Assembly: GCA_965276755.1 (NCBI GenBank)
Contig: OZ255625.1
Location: forward strand, 1,426,001 to 1,490,000
DNA from: CAJCIS01 sp965276755
GTDB taxonomy: Bacteria > Pseudomonadota > Alphaproteobacteria > Acetobacterales > Acetobacteraceae
DNA: 64,000 nt
Direction: 5' to 3'
Under the pieces are notes generated by a model. That model ran no database searches. It worked only from the letters and a program-made list of their open reading frames with translations, and was not told where the DNA came from. Made by a program: the position numbers and the translations under genes. The stretch's first letter is position 1; each line of letters opens with the position of its first letter. This document shows, one piece after another, positions 34,512-42,844 of the stretch.

Positions 34512-35798
34512 TCATACCGCCAACCGTGTGCGCCGATCGAGCGGGCGTGCGAACAGGGCGGCCAAATCGGCTGCTTGTTCGTAGCCTTGGATCGGTGTGA
34601 ACAGCAGCTCGATCGACCATTTCGTGGCCAGCCCCTCCGCTTCCAGCGGATTGGCCAGGCCCAGCCCACAGACGGTCAGATCGGGTGCGGCGGCACGGCA
34701 GCGATCGAGCTGGCGGTCGACATCCTGCCCCTCGCTCAGTTGCACGCCGGCCGGTAGAAGCTCCAGCTCGTGGGCCAGATGTTCGCGATGCAGATAGGGC
34801 GTGCCCACTTCGATCGGCAGCATGGCCAATTCGCGTGCGGCAAAGCGCGCCAGCGGTATTTCCAGCTGGGAGTCGGGGAAAAAGAAAATCGTCTTCTTGC
34901 CCAACAGCGCGCCGGCGCGCGCCACAGCCTGGCGCGCGCGCTGTTCGGGCAGGGCGGTGACCGTCTGGAAATGCGCGCGCGAAATGCCGAACGCATCAGC
35001 GGCGGCGCGCAACCACAGCGTGGTGCCTTCCGCGCCCAGCGGAAACACCGACGTCAATATTTTCGCCCCGCGTGCGGCCAGCGCACGCGCCGTCTCGGTC
35101 AGGAAAGGCTGTGCCAACAGCACCAGTGTCTCTGGCCCGACTGCCGGTAATTCGCTTGACAGACGCGGCGGCAGAAAATCCACGCGCTCAATGCCCAAAG
35201 CTGCAAACAGCCGGCGGAACTGATCCTCTACCGCTTCTGCCAAGGCGCCTGCAACAAGCAGAGATTTCGGCGAACCACCGCCTCCCTGCGGCAAAACCGG
35301 CACCAACGATGCCAGGCAAGCATCCTCGCCCTGCGTGAATGTCGTTTCGATGCCACTGCCCGAATAAGACAGCACGCGCACCTCGGGCATCATCCGCGCC
35401 GAAAGCCGTTGCGCCGCGCGGCCCAGATCCAGCTTGATCACCTCGGACGGGCACGATCCCACGAGGAAAAGCAGCTTGATCTCAGGCCGGCGCGCAATAA
35501 GTTGCGTGACGACTCGGTCGAGCTCCTCATTGGCATCGACCAGCCCGGCCAGGTCGCGCTCTTCCATGATGGCGGTAGCAAAACGCGGCTCGGCAAAGAT
35601 CATGACGCCCGCTGCCGACTGGATCAAATGTGCGCAGGTGCGCGATCCCACCACCAGAAAGAACGCGTCCTGGATCTTGCGATGCAGCCAGACAATCCCG
35701 GTCAGGCCGCAGAAAACCTCGCGCTGGCCTTTTTCGAATAGCACCGGCGCACGCGCAATCGGGACGGCCGCGCACCCCGCCAGGGTAGGGGCTGTCAC
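34512..35798 (-). CDS. bchN: Dark-operative protochlorophyllide reductase subunit N
   Basis: A 428-residue NifD-like subunit: VFCGLTGIVWLHRKIQDAFFLVVGSRTCAHLIQSAAGVMIF carries two of the cluster Cys, FLVGSCPSEVIKLDL the third, and SYSGSGIETTFTQGEDACL is a typical later block. It pairs with BchB. The ATG overlaps bchF by 4 bases. Family C element 34312 lies just past its stop. Confidence 0.97.
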   Translation of the reverse strand: MTAPTLAGCAAVPIARAPVLFEKGQREVFCGLTGIVWLHRKIQDAFFLVVGSRTCAHLIQSAAGVMIFAEPRFATAIMEERDLAGLVDANEELDRVVTQLIARRPEIKLLFLVGSCPSEVIKLDLGRAAQRLSARMMPEVRVLSYSGSGIETTFTQGEDACLASLVPVLPQGGGGSPKSLLVAGALAEAVEDQFRRLFAALGIERVDFLPPRLSSELPAVGPETLVLLAQPFLTETARALAARGAKILTSVFPLGAEGTTLWLRAAADAFGISRAHFQTVTALPEQRARQAVARAGALLGKKTIFFFPDSQLEIPLARFAARELAMLPIEVGTPYLHREHLAHELELLPAGVQLSEGQDVDRQLDRCRAAAPDLTVCGLGLANPLEAEGLATKWSIELLFTPIQGYEQAADLAALFARPLDRRTRLAV

Positions 35799-36382
35799 GT
35801 CAGCGTCTCGACGCTGCCACTGCGCGCCCCCTCAAGCCGCGCGGCGCGAAGTTTCAGCACGAATTGCGTGGCGTTCACCACGTAGGCGGTATAGGCGGCC
35901 AGTGCGAGCAACATCAGATCGCGCGGCGCCACGGCACCTGAGAACAACGCGGCCAGATATGCGGTGTGCAGCCCCAGCACCAGCATGGAAAACACGTCTT
36001 CCCAATAGAACGCCGGCGCAAACAGATAGCGCCCGAACACCTCCCGTTCCCAGATCGCGCCCGTAATCATGATCGTATAGAGCGTCACCGTCTTTACCAC
36101 GACCGAGGCGGTCGCCGCAGTCAGCCCGTCGCCAGTAATCATGAAGCGCACGACCAGACCCACGCTCATCAGGAAGACGGCAAACTGTACCGGCGCCAAC
36201 ACACCTTGGACCAACGTCCAGGGTGATGCGTCCCGGCGCCGCCGTTCCTCGGGCGTATAGAGAAAATTCCGCGCGCGTTTGATTTCCGGACATTGTTGCG
36301 GTGCGGCACGCCCGCTCGCGGCGCCCCAGGGAGACGCATCGATCGTATTTAGCCAGCGCAGCATGGTGGTTTCCGCAAACAT
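35795..36382 (-). CDS. bchF: 3-vinyl bacteriochlorophyllide hydratase
   Basis: 195 residues from ATG 36382; the frame is open to 36508 but the extra residues do not match the family. LYTPEERRRRDASPWTLVQGVLAPVQF is diagnostic, followed by three or four hydrophobic helices including GREVFGRYLFA-like EREVFGRYLFAPAFYWEDVFSM. It adds water to the C3 vinyl on the way to bacteriochlorophyll a. It is the first gene of the long minus-strand superoperon, reading away from a shared regulatory region with aerR-ppsR. Confidence 0.95.
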   Translation of the reverse strand: MFAETTMLRWLNTIDASPWGAASGRAAPQQCPEIKRARNFLYTPEERRRRDASPWTLVQGVLAPVQFAVFLMSVGLVVRFMITGDGLTAATASVVVKTVTLYTIMITGAIWEREVFGRYLFAPAFYWEDVFSMLVLGLHTAYLAALFSGAVAPRDLMLLALAAYTAYVVNATQFVLKLRAARLEGARSGSVETLT

Positions 36383-36530
36383 GGCTTGACACTGCTCCCT
36401 ATGCGCGTTCCGCTCTCCGTCCCGTGACGCGAACGGCATCGGGATGGGCGCGGAACAACGTGGCAGGCCTTGTTGGCTTGGCGTTTTCCAGGTTGCCCTG
36501 ACCGCCATGCCTTGGTCGCCACGGGAAGAA

Positions 36531-36587
36531 CGCTAAGCCCGGGCCGAACGAAGTGTCAAGCAACTCGAACGTCAATCGGGATTGACA
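36531..36587. promoter_or_regulatory. Bidirectional bchF / aerR-ppsR control region with a PpsR/CrtJ-like palindrome
   Basis: CGTCAATCGGGATTGACA (36570-36587) is a near match to the PpsR/CrtJ operator TGTCA-N8-TGACA (one half-site perfect, the other with C for T). On the minus strand TTGACA (36559-36554) lies 17 bases from TTAGCG, a plausible sigma70-like promoter for bchF with the operator just upstream. The known rule that PpsR represses bch genes supports this. The promoter itself is inferred. Confidence 0.55.
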
Positions 36588-36630
36588 CAAAGGGGGGTGA
36601 CAGGGTGAACTTGGAAAGGCAGGGGGGTCT

Positions 36631-37584
36631 ATGTCCGGTTCCGTGCACAGCCTACAGTCGTCTCGGTCGGTCAAACCGCGCGTGGAGCCGCTTCTGGCTG
36701 CACGCGCCCGTTCTCGCGACAGACTGAGGCTGCTGGCCGAGGCCATCGAAGCCGAAATCGTGCCCAGACTCGTCGCCGGCCACGAACCGCCATCGGAAGC
36801 CGAACGCCGCGAGGCCCGTGCACGCGCCTGGCACGACTGCCACATCTGCCTGCCGGATTCCGATCCTCCGACGTCCGCCCAGGAGGCGGCGCGTGACCTT
36901 GCCTTCGGCGCCACACCTCAGACCGCCATCGACCTCGCCGCACTCGTTCTGCGCGAGGACGGCCCGGATGTTTCCGCCCATGTGACCGCAGCGGTCGGCA
37001 TACAGGGGCTGGAATCCGTCTGCCTCTATCTTCTCGCCCCAGCCGCGCGCCATCTGGGCGATTTGTGGTGCGAGGATCTCTGCAGCTTCACCGATGTCAC
37101 GATCGGGCTCATGCGCCTGCAAAGCGCCCTGCTTGCGGTCACCGTCCCCGTGCCGGGTCTGGCGTCGGGCGCTGACGGCCGCCGCACCGTGCTCCTCGCC
37201 CCCGTCCCAGGCGACCAGCACACGTTCGGCCTGACGATGGTCGCCGGCTTCTTCGAACGCGCGGGCTGGGACGTGACCCAGGCCAGTGACGGCGCGCCCG
37301 AGTCGCTGGAAGCGGCCGTGCGCGCGAATTGGTACGGCGTGCTTGGCCTCTCCGCCGGCAGCGCCGCCAGGCTGGGTGGGCTGCAACGCCTGTTGCCCCG
37401 CCTGCGCGCCGCCTCACGCAACCCCGATCTGGGCATCATGCTGGGCGGCCCGATCTTTGTTGCAGGACCCGAACTGGCGCGCGAACTCGGCGCGGACACG
37501 ACCGCGGCCAATGGCGCGCACGCGGTTCAGGTCGCCGAAGAACTGATTGCGCCGCGAAAGAGTGCACGAATGGCAACAGGTTAG
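36631..37584 (+). CDS. aerR: Cobalamin-binding antirepressor AerR/PpaA
   Basis: 317 residues. A helical N-terminal part is followed by a B12-binding domain with the D-x-H-x-x-G motif (GDQHTFGLTMVAGFFERAGWDV), which supplies the lower axial His, then LGLSAGS and a GGP-I turn. AerR/PpaA senses light through B12 and/or redox and modulates PpsR/CrtJ. The gene sits directly upstream of ppsR with a 48-base gap, the arrangement known from other purple bacteria. A Gly-rich Shine-Dalgarno lies close to the ATG. Confidence 0.9.
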   Translation: MSGSVHSLQSSRSVKPRVEPLLAARARSRDRLRLLAEAIEAEIVPRLVAGHEPPSEAERREARARAWHDCHICLPDSDPPTSAQEAARDLAFGATPQTAIDLAALVLREDGPDVSAHVTAAVGIQGLESVCLYLLAPAARHLGDLWCEDLCSFTDVTIGLMRLQSALLAVTVPVPGLASGADGRRTVLLAPVPGDQHTFGLTMVAGFFERAGWDVTQASDGAPESLEAAVRANWYGVLGLSAGSAARLGGLQRLLPRLRAASRNPDLGIMLGGPIFVAGPELARELGADTTAANGAHAVQVAEELIAPRKSARMATG

Positions 37585-37632
37585 CGGCGGGCGCTCGGCA
37601 GAGAGAGCCCGCCATGAAGGGATTGTGGTCTT

Positions 37633-39060
37633 GTGAAGGCTTTCCGTGCCCCGCACGCCTCGCTTGGGACATTGGACGCGCCAACAACGGCGGCATTGAT
37701 TGCCGCGGTTGCTGACGTTGCACTGATCATCGATTCCGACGGCATCATCATCGATCGCTCCTTCGCCAGCGAGGAACTGGGCGCGGAGCTCGAAGGCGGC
37801 AAATCCTGGGTCGGTCTGCCCTGGCTCGACACGGTAACGATCGAGACGCGGCCAAAGGTCAGCGCCCTGTTGCGTGACGCCCTCGCCGGCGCGCCCGCCC
37901 GCACCCGCCACGTCAACCATCCCGTGCAGGACGGGGAGGACGTGCCGATCCTCTATTCCGCGCTGCGCATCGGCCGCACCAAGCAGATCCTCGCCTCAGG
38001 CCGCGACCTGCGCACGATATCCACGTTGCAGCGACGACTGCTTGACGCGCAGGCCTCCATGGAGCGCGATTACGGTAAGCTGCGCCAGGTCGAAACGCGC
38101 TACCGCCTGCTTTTCCAGCTCTCGCCCGAAGCCGTGTTGATCATCGACGCCCTCACCCAGCGCATTGTCGAGGCCAACCCCGCCGCCGCCGCCCTGCTCG
38201 ATGAGGACCCGGCCGCCCTGGTCAATCGCGGCTTCATGGAGCTTTTCTGCACCGAGGGCCAACTTGTGCTTCAGGCCCTGCTGGCTGGGCGACGCACCGG
38301 CTCGCGCGCGGAGGAGGCGCGGGTGCGCCTGTCCGATTCGCGGCGGGAGATCGCCGTCTCGGCTGCCATGTTTCGTCAGGACAATGCCAATTTCTTCCTC
38401 GTCCGCCTCTTCGCCGGCGCTGCACAGAGCGCTGTTCCGGCGGAAGGTGGCCCATTCTCTGGACTGGCCGAGCAGGCTGCGGACGCGATGGTCGTGACCA
38501 CCCCTGACAGTCTCATACTGGCGGCCAACCGCTCCTTCCTCGAACTCGCCGAACTCGGCAATGAGTCAGACGCGCGCGGCCAGGGACTTGATCGCTGGAT
38601 CGGCCGGCTTGGCGTGGACGTCGACGTGCTCATGGCCAATTTGCGCCAGCGCGGCGCCGTGCGCCTGTTCACCACGATCCTGCGCGGCGAATTTGGCGCG
38701 AGTGCTGAGGTAGAGCTTTCCGCCAGCGCCATGGGCGACGAGAAATCGCGCAGCTACGGCTTCATCATCCGCGATATTGGCCGTCGCGTCGTATCCAACA
38801 CCGCTGCGGGCTTCGGCGTGCCGCGCAGCGTGGAACAACTGACCGAGCTGATCGGCCGCGTTTCGCTCAAGGAGCTGGTGCGCGACTCGACGGACATGAT
38901 CGAGCGCCTGTGCATCGAAGCCGCGCTCAAGGTCACGCGGGACAACCGTGCGTCTGCGGCCGAAATGCTCGGCCTCAGCCGCCAGAGCCTGTATGTGAAA
39001 CTGCGCCGCTACGGCCTGGGCGATCTGGATGACGAAACTCCACCAGGGGCAAGCCCATGA
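37633..39060 (+). CDS. ppsR: Photosynthesis repressor PpsR/CrtJ
   Basis: 475 residues starting at GTG, with a GAAGGGA ribosome site 10 bases upstream. An N-terminal PAS-like region (VALIIDSDGIIIDRSF), a Q-linker helix near 130-155, PAS1 (LLFQLSPEAVLIIDALTQRIVEANPAAAALL), PAS2 (DAMVVTTPDSLILAANRSFLEL) and a Fis-type helix-turn-helix (VTRDNRASAAEMLGLSRQSLYVKLRRYGLGD) follow in order. Two Cys are present, C206 and C427. The second lies in the HTH, where the redox Cys of CrtJ/PpsR is found; the first does not sit at the usual place. It represses bch, crt and puc genes when oxic. Its stop overlaps the bchG start. Confidence 0.95.
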   Translation: MKAFRAPHASLGTLDAPTTAALIAAVADVALIIDSDGIIIDRSFASEELGAELEGGKSWVGLPWLDTVTIETRPKVSALLRDALAGAPARTRHVNHPVQDGEDVPILYSALRIGRTKQILASGRDLRTISTLQRRLLDAQASMERDYGKLRQVETRYRLLFQLSPEAVLIIDALTQRIVEANPAAAALLDEDPAALVNRGFMELFCTEGQLVLQALLAGRRTGSRAEEARVRLSDSRREIAVSAAMFRQDNANFFLVRLFAGAAQSAVPAEGGPFSGLAEQAADAMVVTTPDSLILAANRSFLELAELGNESDARGQGLDRWIGRLGVDVDVLMANLRQRGAVRLFTTILRGEFGASAEVELSASAMGDEKSRSYGFIIRDIGRRVVSNTAAGFGVPRSVEQLTELIGRVSLKELVRDSTDMIERLCIEAALKVTRDNRASAAEMLGLSRQSLYVKLRRYGLGDLDDETPPGASP

Positions 39061-39950
39061 GTGCCGCCGCCGCCTTGCACAAGCCGGGCCTGTTCCCCGA
39101 GCCGCGCGCCGTGGCCGTGCTGCTCAAGCCGATCACCTGGTTTGCGCCAATGTGGGCGTTCGGCTGCGGCATCGTTTCGGCGGGCGTGCCGGTCGGCCAT
39201 CGCTGGCCTTATGTGCTGCTGGGCGTGGCGCTGTGCGGCCCGCTGGTCTGCGCCACCAGCCAGGCGTGCAACGACTGGTATGACCGCCACGTCGACGCCA
39301 TCAACGAGCCGAATCGGCCGATCCCGTCCGGCCGTATTCCCGGCCGCTGGGGCCTCTACATCGCGCTGGTCTGGACGTTGTTTTCGCTTGGAGCGGCCGT
39401 GCCGCTCGGGCGGGTTTGCATGGCCGCCACCGTACTGGGTCTGGCCCTGGCGTGGGCCTATAGCGCGCCGCCGCTGCGCCTCAAGCGCAATGGCTGGTGG
39501 GGAAATTCCGCTTGCGCGGTCTGCTACGAGGGGCTGCCCTGGGTCACGGGTGCCGCAATCATGTCAGGCAGCGTGCCTAATTGGCGCATCTTTGCCATGG
39601 CCGGGCTGTATAGTTTCGGCGCGCACGGCATCATGACGCTGAATGATTTCAAGTCGATCGAAGGGGATGCCGCGGTAGGTATCGATTCGCTGCCGGTGCT
39701 GCTGGGCGTCAAGCGTGCGGTCGTTGTCGCTTGCGCCGCAATGGCGCTGCCGCAAGGCGTGGTGATGGTGCTGCTTTCGTTGTGGGGCAAACCGATCGAG
39801 GCGGCGCTGATTGCCGTGTTGCTGCTGACGCAACTGGTGCTGATGGGAAAGTTGCTGCGCCAGCCTCGAGAAAAGGCACCTTGGTATAATGGGACGGGGA
39901 CGACTTTGTATGTTCTGGGGATGATGGTGACGGCGGTGGCACTAAGGTAA
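39057..39950 (+). CDS. bchG: Bacteriochlorophyll synthase (geranylgeranyl/phytyl transferase)
   Basis: A 297-residue UbiA-family prenyltransferase: KPITWFAPMWAFGCG, the first Asp-rich site NDWYDRHVDAINEPNRPIPSGRI, and the second one NDFKSIEGDAAVGIDSLPV, between about eight helices. It esterifies bacteriochlorophyllide with the C20 alcohol. Its start overlaps ppsR (ATGA). In many purple bacteria a PucC-like gene (bch2) stands between bchG and bchP; here there is only a repeat pair. Confidence 0.96.
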   Translation: MSAAAALHKPGLFPEPRAVAVLLKPITWFAPMWAFGCGIVSAGVPVGHRWPYVLLGVALCGPLVCATSQACNDWYDRHVDAINEPNRPIPSGRIPGRWGLYIALVWTLFSLGAAVPLGRVCMAATVLGLALAWAYSAPPLRLKRNGWWGNSACAVCYEGLPWVTGAAIMSGSVPNWRIFAMAGLYSFGAHGIMTLNDFKSIEGDAAVGIDSLPVLLGVKRAVVVACAAMALPQGVVMVLLSLWGKPIEAALIAVLLLTQLVLMGKLLRQPREKAPWYNGTGTTLYVLGMMVTAVALR

Positions 39951-39960
39951 GGAAGGAAGG

Positions 39961-40074
39961 TCTTCTTTTTTGAAAAAAAGAAGCAAAAAACTTTTGTCAG
40001 TTGGCGTACGTGTTGGGACAACGCAGCGCCAAAATTTCAAAAGTTTTTTGGTTCTTTTTTTCAAAAAAGAACAT
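39961..40074. repeat. Family B repeat, inverted pair between bchG and bchP
   Basis: Two family B units face each other: 39961-40005 on the minus strand (ending CTTTTGTCAGTTGGCG) and 40032-40074 on the plus strand. Each has its own TTCTTTTTT / AAAAAAGAA hairpin, and together they can form a larger stem. They fill the whole bchG-bchP gap. Confidence 0.8.
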
Positions 40075-40091
40075 ACTTAAGGCTTGTCTTC

Positions 40092-41261
40092 ATGACCCAA
40101 ATCTACGACGCAGCAATAGTCGGCGGCGGCCCCTCAGGCGCCACAGCGGCAGCCGATCTCGCGGCCCTTGGCCTGGACGTCGTCCTGCTAGACCGCGCCG
40201 GCCGCATCAAGCCCTGCGGCGGCGCCATCCCGCCCCGCCTGCTGCGCGAATTCGACGTGCCCGAGCACCTGATGGTCGCGCGCGTCAACCGCGCCAAGAT
40301 CGTCTCGCCGAAAGCGCGCCAGGTGCACATGCCGATCCAGACGGGCGGCTTCGTCGGCATGGTCGATCGTGACGTGTTCGACGAATATCTGCGCGCCCGT
40401 GCCGCCGAACGCGGCGCCACCCGCCTGCGCGGCACCTTCAAGCGCATCGAGCGTGACGCGGCCACGCACGCCACGCTGTATTACCTGGACGGCGCCGGAC
40501 AGAAGCAGACCGTGCGTGCGCGCCAGGTGATCGGCGCGGATGGCGCGGTGTCCGCTGTCGGCAAGCAGAACGTGCCCGGCGTGCCGCATCATGTCTTTGC
40601 CTATCATGAGGTCATCCGCGCGCCGGCCAACGATTTCGACGCCGCGTGCTGCGACATCTATTACAACGCCAAGTACTCGCCCGATTTCTACGCCTGGGTT
40701 TTCCCGCACGGCGACACGGTCAGCATCGGCACCGGCTCGGCCGTAAAAGGCTTTTCCCTGCGCGGCTCGGTGGGCGAGCTGCGCCGCAAGACTGGGTTGA
40801 CCGAAGTGCAAACCCTGCGCTGCGAGGGCGCACCCCTGCCGCTGCACCCCCTGAAACGCTGGGACAACGGATCGGACGTGGTGCTGGCCGGCGATGCCGC
40901 CGGCTGCGTGGCACCCGCCAGCGGTGAGGGCATCTACTACGCCATGCTCGGCGGCCGCCTGGCCGCGGACGCCGTGGCCGAAACCCTGCGCACGAACGAC
41001 GTGCGTGCGCTCGGCAATGCGCGCCGCCGCTTCATGAAGGCGCACGGCCAGGTCTTCTGGGTGCTCGGCTTCATGCAGAATTTCTGGTACAAATCAGACT
41101 GGCGGCGTGAGCGCTTCGTGGCCATATGCCGCGATACCGACGTGCAGCAATTGACCTGGGATGCCTACATGAACAAGGAACTCGTGCGCGCAAAGCCGAT
41201 GGCGCACGCGCGCATCTTCGCCAAAAACATCGCCTACCTGACAGGCCTGGCCGCCGCGTGA
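40092..41261 (+). CDS. bchP: Geranylgeranyl reductase
   Basis: A 389-residue flavoprotein. The FAD-binding start is DAAIVGGGPSGATAAADLA, followed by DRAGRIKPCGGAIPPRLL, MVDRDVFDEYLR, VIGADGAVSAVG and LAGDAAGCVAPASGEGIYYAM. It reduces the geranylgeranyl tail of the pigment (or its diphosphate) to phytyl. It heads a short operon with tspO and the molybdopterin-domain protein (GTGA overlaps). Confidence 0.96.
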   Translation: MTQIYDAAIVGGGPSGATAAADLAALGLDVVLLDRAGRIKPCGGAIPPRLLREFDVPEHLMVARVNRAKIVSPKARQVHMPIQTGGFVGMVDRDVFDEYLRARAAERGATRLRGTFKRIERDAATHATLYYLDGAGQKQTVRARQVIGADGAVSAVGKQNVPGVPHHVFAYHEVIRAPANDFDAACCDIYYNAKYSPDFYAWVFPHGDTVSIGTGSAVKGFSLRGSVGELRRKTGLTEVQTLRCEGAPLPLHPLKRWDNGSDVVLAGDAAGCVAPASGEGIYYAMLGGRLAADAVAETLRTNDVRALGNARRRFMKAHGQVFWVLGFMQNFWYKSDWRRERFVAICRDTDVQQLTWDAYMNKELVRAKPMAHARIFAKNIAYLTGLAAA

Positions 41262-41761
41262 ACCCCACGCCTCCCGGCCTGGTTCACCCAGGCTGGGGGC
41301 CGGTCATTTGCGCGGTGCTGGGTGCCATCATCTGCGGTGGCGGCGGCGGCGCACTGACGCGCATCGACGAATGGTACCGCGCCCTGCGCAAACCGAGCTG
41401 GCAGCCGCCCGACTGGCTGTTCGGCCCGGTCTGGACGATCATCATCGGCCTCTCGGCGTGGTCCTCGGTCATCGGCTGGCGTCACGCGGCCACGCCGGGC
41501 CGCCAGATCCTGGTGGCAGGGCTTTTCGCCATCAACGTCGGCTTCAACGTCGGGTGGAGCTATTGCTTCTTCTTCATCAAGCGGCCTGACATTGCCTTGC
41601 GTGAGGTCGCGGGCCTGTGGCTGTCCATCGCAGCCCTGATCGCCTCCATGGCACCGATCTCCCGCCTGGGTGCGGCGCTGCTTGTTCCCTATCTGATTTG
41701 GGTCAGCTTTGCCGCCTACCTGAACCTGACCATCGTGCGGCTGAACGGAACGGCATCGTGA
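41258..41761 (+). CDS. tspO: TspO/MBR family tryptophan-rich sensory protein
   Basis: 167 residues with five helices: WYRALRKPSWQPPDWLFGPVWTIIIG is the signature stretch, followed by NVGFNVGWSYCFF and VPYLIWVSFAAYLNLTI. TspO in Rhodobacter is an outer-membrane porphyrin-binding protein that acts with the AppA-PpsR pathway to tune photosynthesis genes. I took GTG 41258, overlapping the bchP stop. Location next to bchP fits. Confidence 0.94.
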   Translation: MNPTPPGLVHPGWGPVICAVLGAIICGGGGGALTRIDEWYRALRKPSWQPPDWLFGPVWTIIIGLSAWSSVIGWRHAATPGRQILVAGLFAINVGFNVGWSYCFFFIKRPDIALREVAGLWLSIAALIASMAPISRLGAALLVPYLIWVSFAAYLNLTIVRLNGTAS

Positions 41762-42216
41762 GGCGCCTTATCCTGTTGGCCATTCTGTTCGCCGGCGCCC
41801 CTGCAGCGGCGGCGTCCCTTTCGGTCAGCGGCATGGTCGCCCATCCCGGCATGCTCGACGCGCGCGCGCTCCTGGCGCTCAAGCAGGTCAGCTACAGCGG
41901 CAGCTTCGACTCGATGTCAGGCCGGCAGACCCATCACTGGACCGGCCCGCTTCTGCTCGACGTGCTGAACCAGGCCGGCATGACCGACGAGCCCGGCAAG
42001 CGCACGCACATGCGCCACGTCATTCTCGCCCGCGGCTCGGACGGCTACGCGGCCGCTTTGGCGATCGGCGAGATCGATCCCAAGGGCGAGGGCAAGCAGG
42101 CGATTGTGGCGCTCACCCAAGACGGCACGAAGCTGCGCGCGCCGCGGCTGGTGGTGCCGGGGGATTCGAGTTTTACGCGGGCAGTGCATGATCTTGAAAA
42201 GGTTGAGGTGAAGTAA
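41758..42216 (+). CDS. Small secreted molybdopterin-domain-like protein
   Basis: 152 residues starting at GTG, overlapping the tspO stop by 4 bases. A signal peptide (RRLILLAILFAGAPAAAA) precedes a domain with LSVSGMVAHPGMLDARALLAL, HHWTGPLLLDVLNQAGM and RHVILARGSDGYAAALAIGEIDP. This resembles the oxidoreductase molybdopterin-binding (sulfite-oxidase-like) fold in its shortened periplasmic form. The Mo-ligating Cys of true enzymes is not seen, so cofactor binding is doubtful. Confidence 0.7.
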   Translation: MRRLILLAILFAGAPAAAASLSVSGMVAHPGMLDARALLALKQVSYSGSFDSMSGRQTHHWTGPLLLDVLNQAGMTDEPGKRTHMRHVILARGSDGYAAALAIGEIDPKGEGKQAIVALTQDGTKLRAPRLVVPGDSSFTRAVHDLEKVEVK

Positions 42217-42220
42217 GCAA

Positions 42221-42360
42221 GGTTGGGTGGGATGTGCCATCCCCCCCAAACCCCCGTCATTTTGTTTAGACGAGGCTCTAAAATCGACGGGGGGGTCTGG
42301 GGGGATGGCACATCTCCCCCAGCCTTCATTCCCCTAAGACCCCCGTCTTCAGTTTAGATC
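42221..42360. repeat. Family A palindromic element plus an extra half
   Basis: Left arm GGTGGGATGTGCCATCCCCC...CCCCCGTC, loop with TTTAGACGAGGCTCTAAA, right arm GACGGGGGGGTCTGGGGGG...CATCTCCCCCAGCC. It is followed by a second partial CCCCGTCTTCAGTTTAG unit that reaches the ndk stop. It lies between convergent genes. Confidence 0.85.
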
Positions 42361-42781
42361 AAGAAACGATTTGATCGTCGCTGAAGAAAAATGCGATTTC
42401 GCTCGCCGCATTCTCCGCGCTGTCCGATCCATGCACCGAATTGGCCTCGATATCCTCTGCGAACTCCGCGCGGATCGTGCCCGCTTCGGCGTTCTTCGGG
42501 TTGGTCGCCCCCATGATGCGGCGGTTCTCGGCAACCGCATTCTCGCCCTCCAGAACCTGCACCACAACCGGGCCGCTCGTCATGAAGCTGACGAGCCCGC
42601 CGAAAAACGGCCGCTCCCGGTGCACGCCATAGAACTCGCCCGCCTGCGCCGATGTCATGCGAATCCGCCGCTGGCCCACTATGCGCAGTCCCGCCTCCTC
42701 GAACTTTGCATTGATTTTGCCAGTCAGGTTGCGGCGCGTGGCGTCCGGCTTGATGATGGACAGGGTGCGTTCGACGGCCAT
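42359..42781 (-). CDS. ndk: Nucleoside diphosphate kinase
   Basis: 140 residues, full length: ERTLSIIKPDATRRNLTGKI, FYGVHRERPFF and the active-site His in NSVHGSDSAENA. It swaps the terminal phosphate between nucleoside triphosphates and diphosphates in the cytosol. The last codons abut the family A repeat. Confidence 0.97.
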   Translation of the reverse strand: MAVERTLSIIKPDATRRNLTGKINAKFEEAGLRIVGQRRIRMTSAQAGEFYGVHRERPFFGGLVSFMTSGPVVVQVLEGENAVAENRRIMGATNPKNAEAGTIRAEFAEDIEANSVHGSDSAENAASEIAFFFSDDQIVS

Positions 42782-42844
42782 GGGCGTGGGGCTCCAGCAG
42801 GAATGTGGCCGCGCACATGCCGGCCAGCAAAGGTTGGCGGCGCC

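Noticed and set aside
34358..34757. Several short ORFs over the bchN-bchB palindrome
   Set aside because: All arise from the palindrome read in different frames, with no ribosome site or conserved content.
42221..42360. Possible CRISPR-like repeats (CCCCCGTC units)
   Set aside because: The units are inverted arms and partial copies, not direct repeats with regular spacers, and no cas genes are present.
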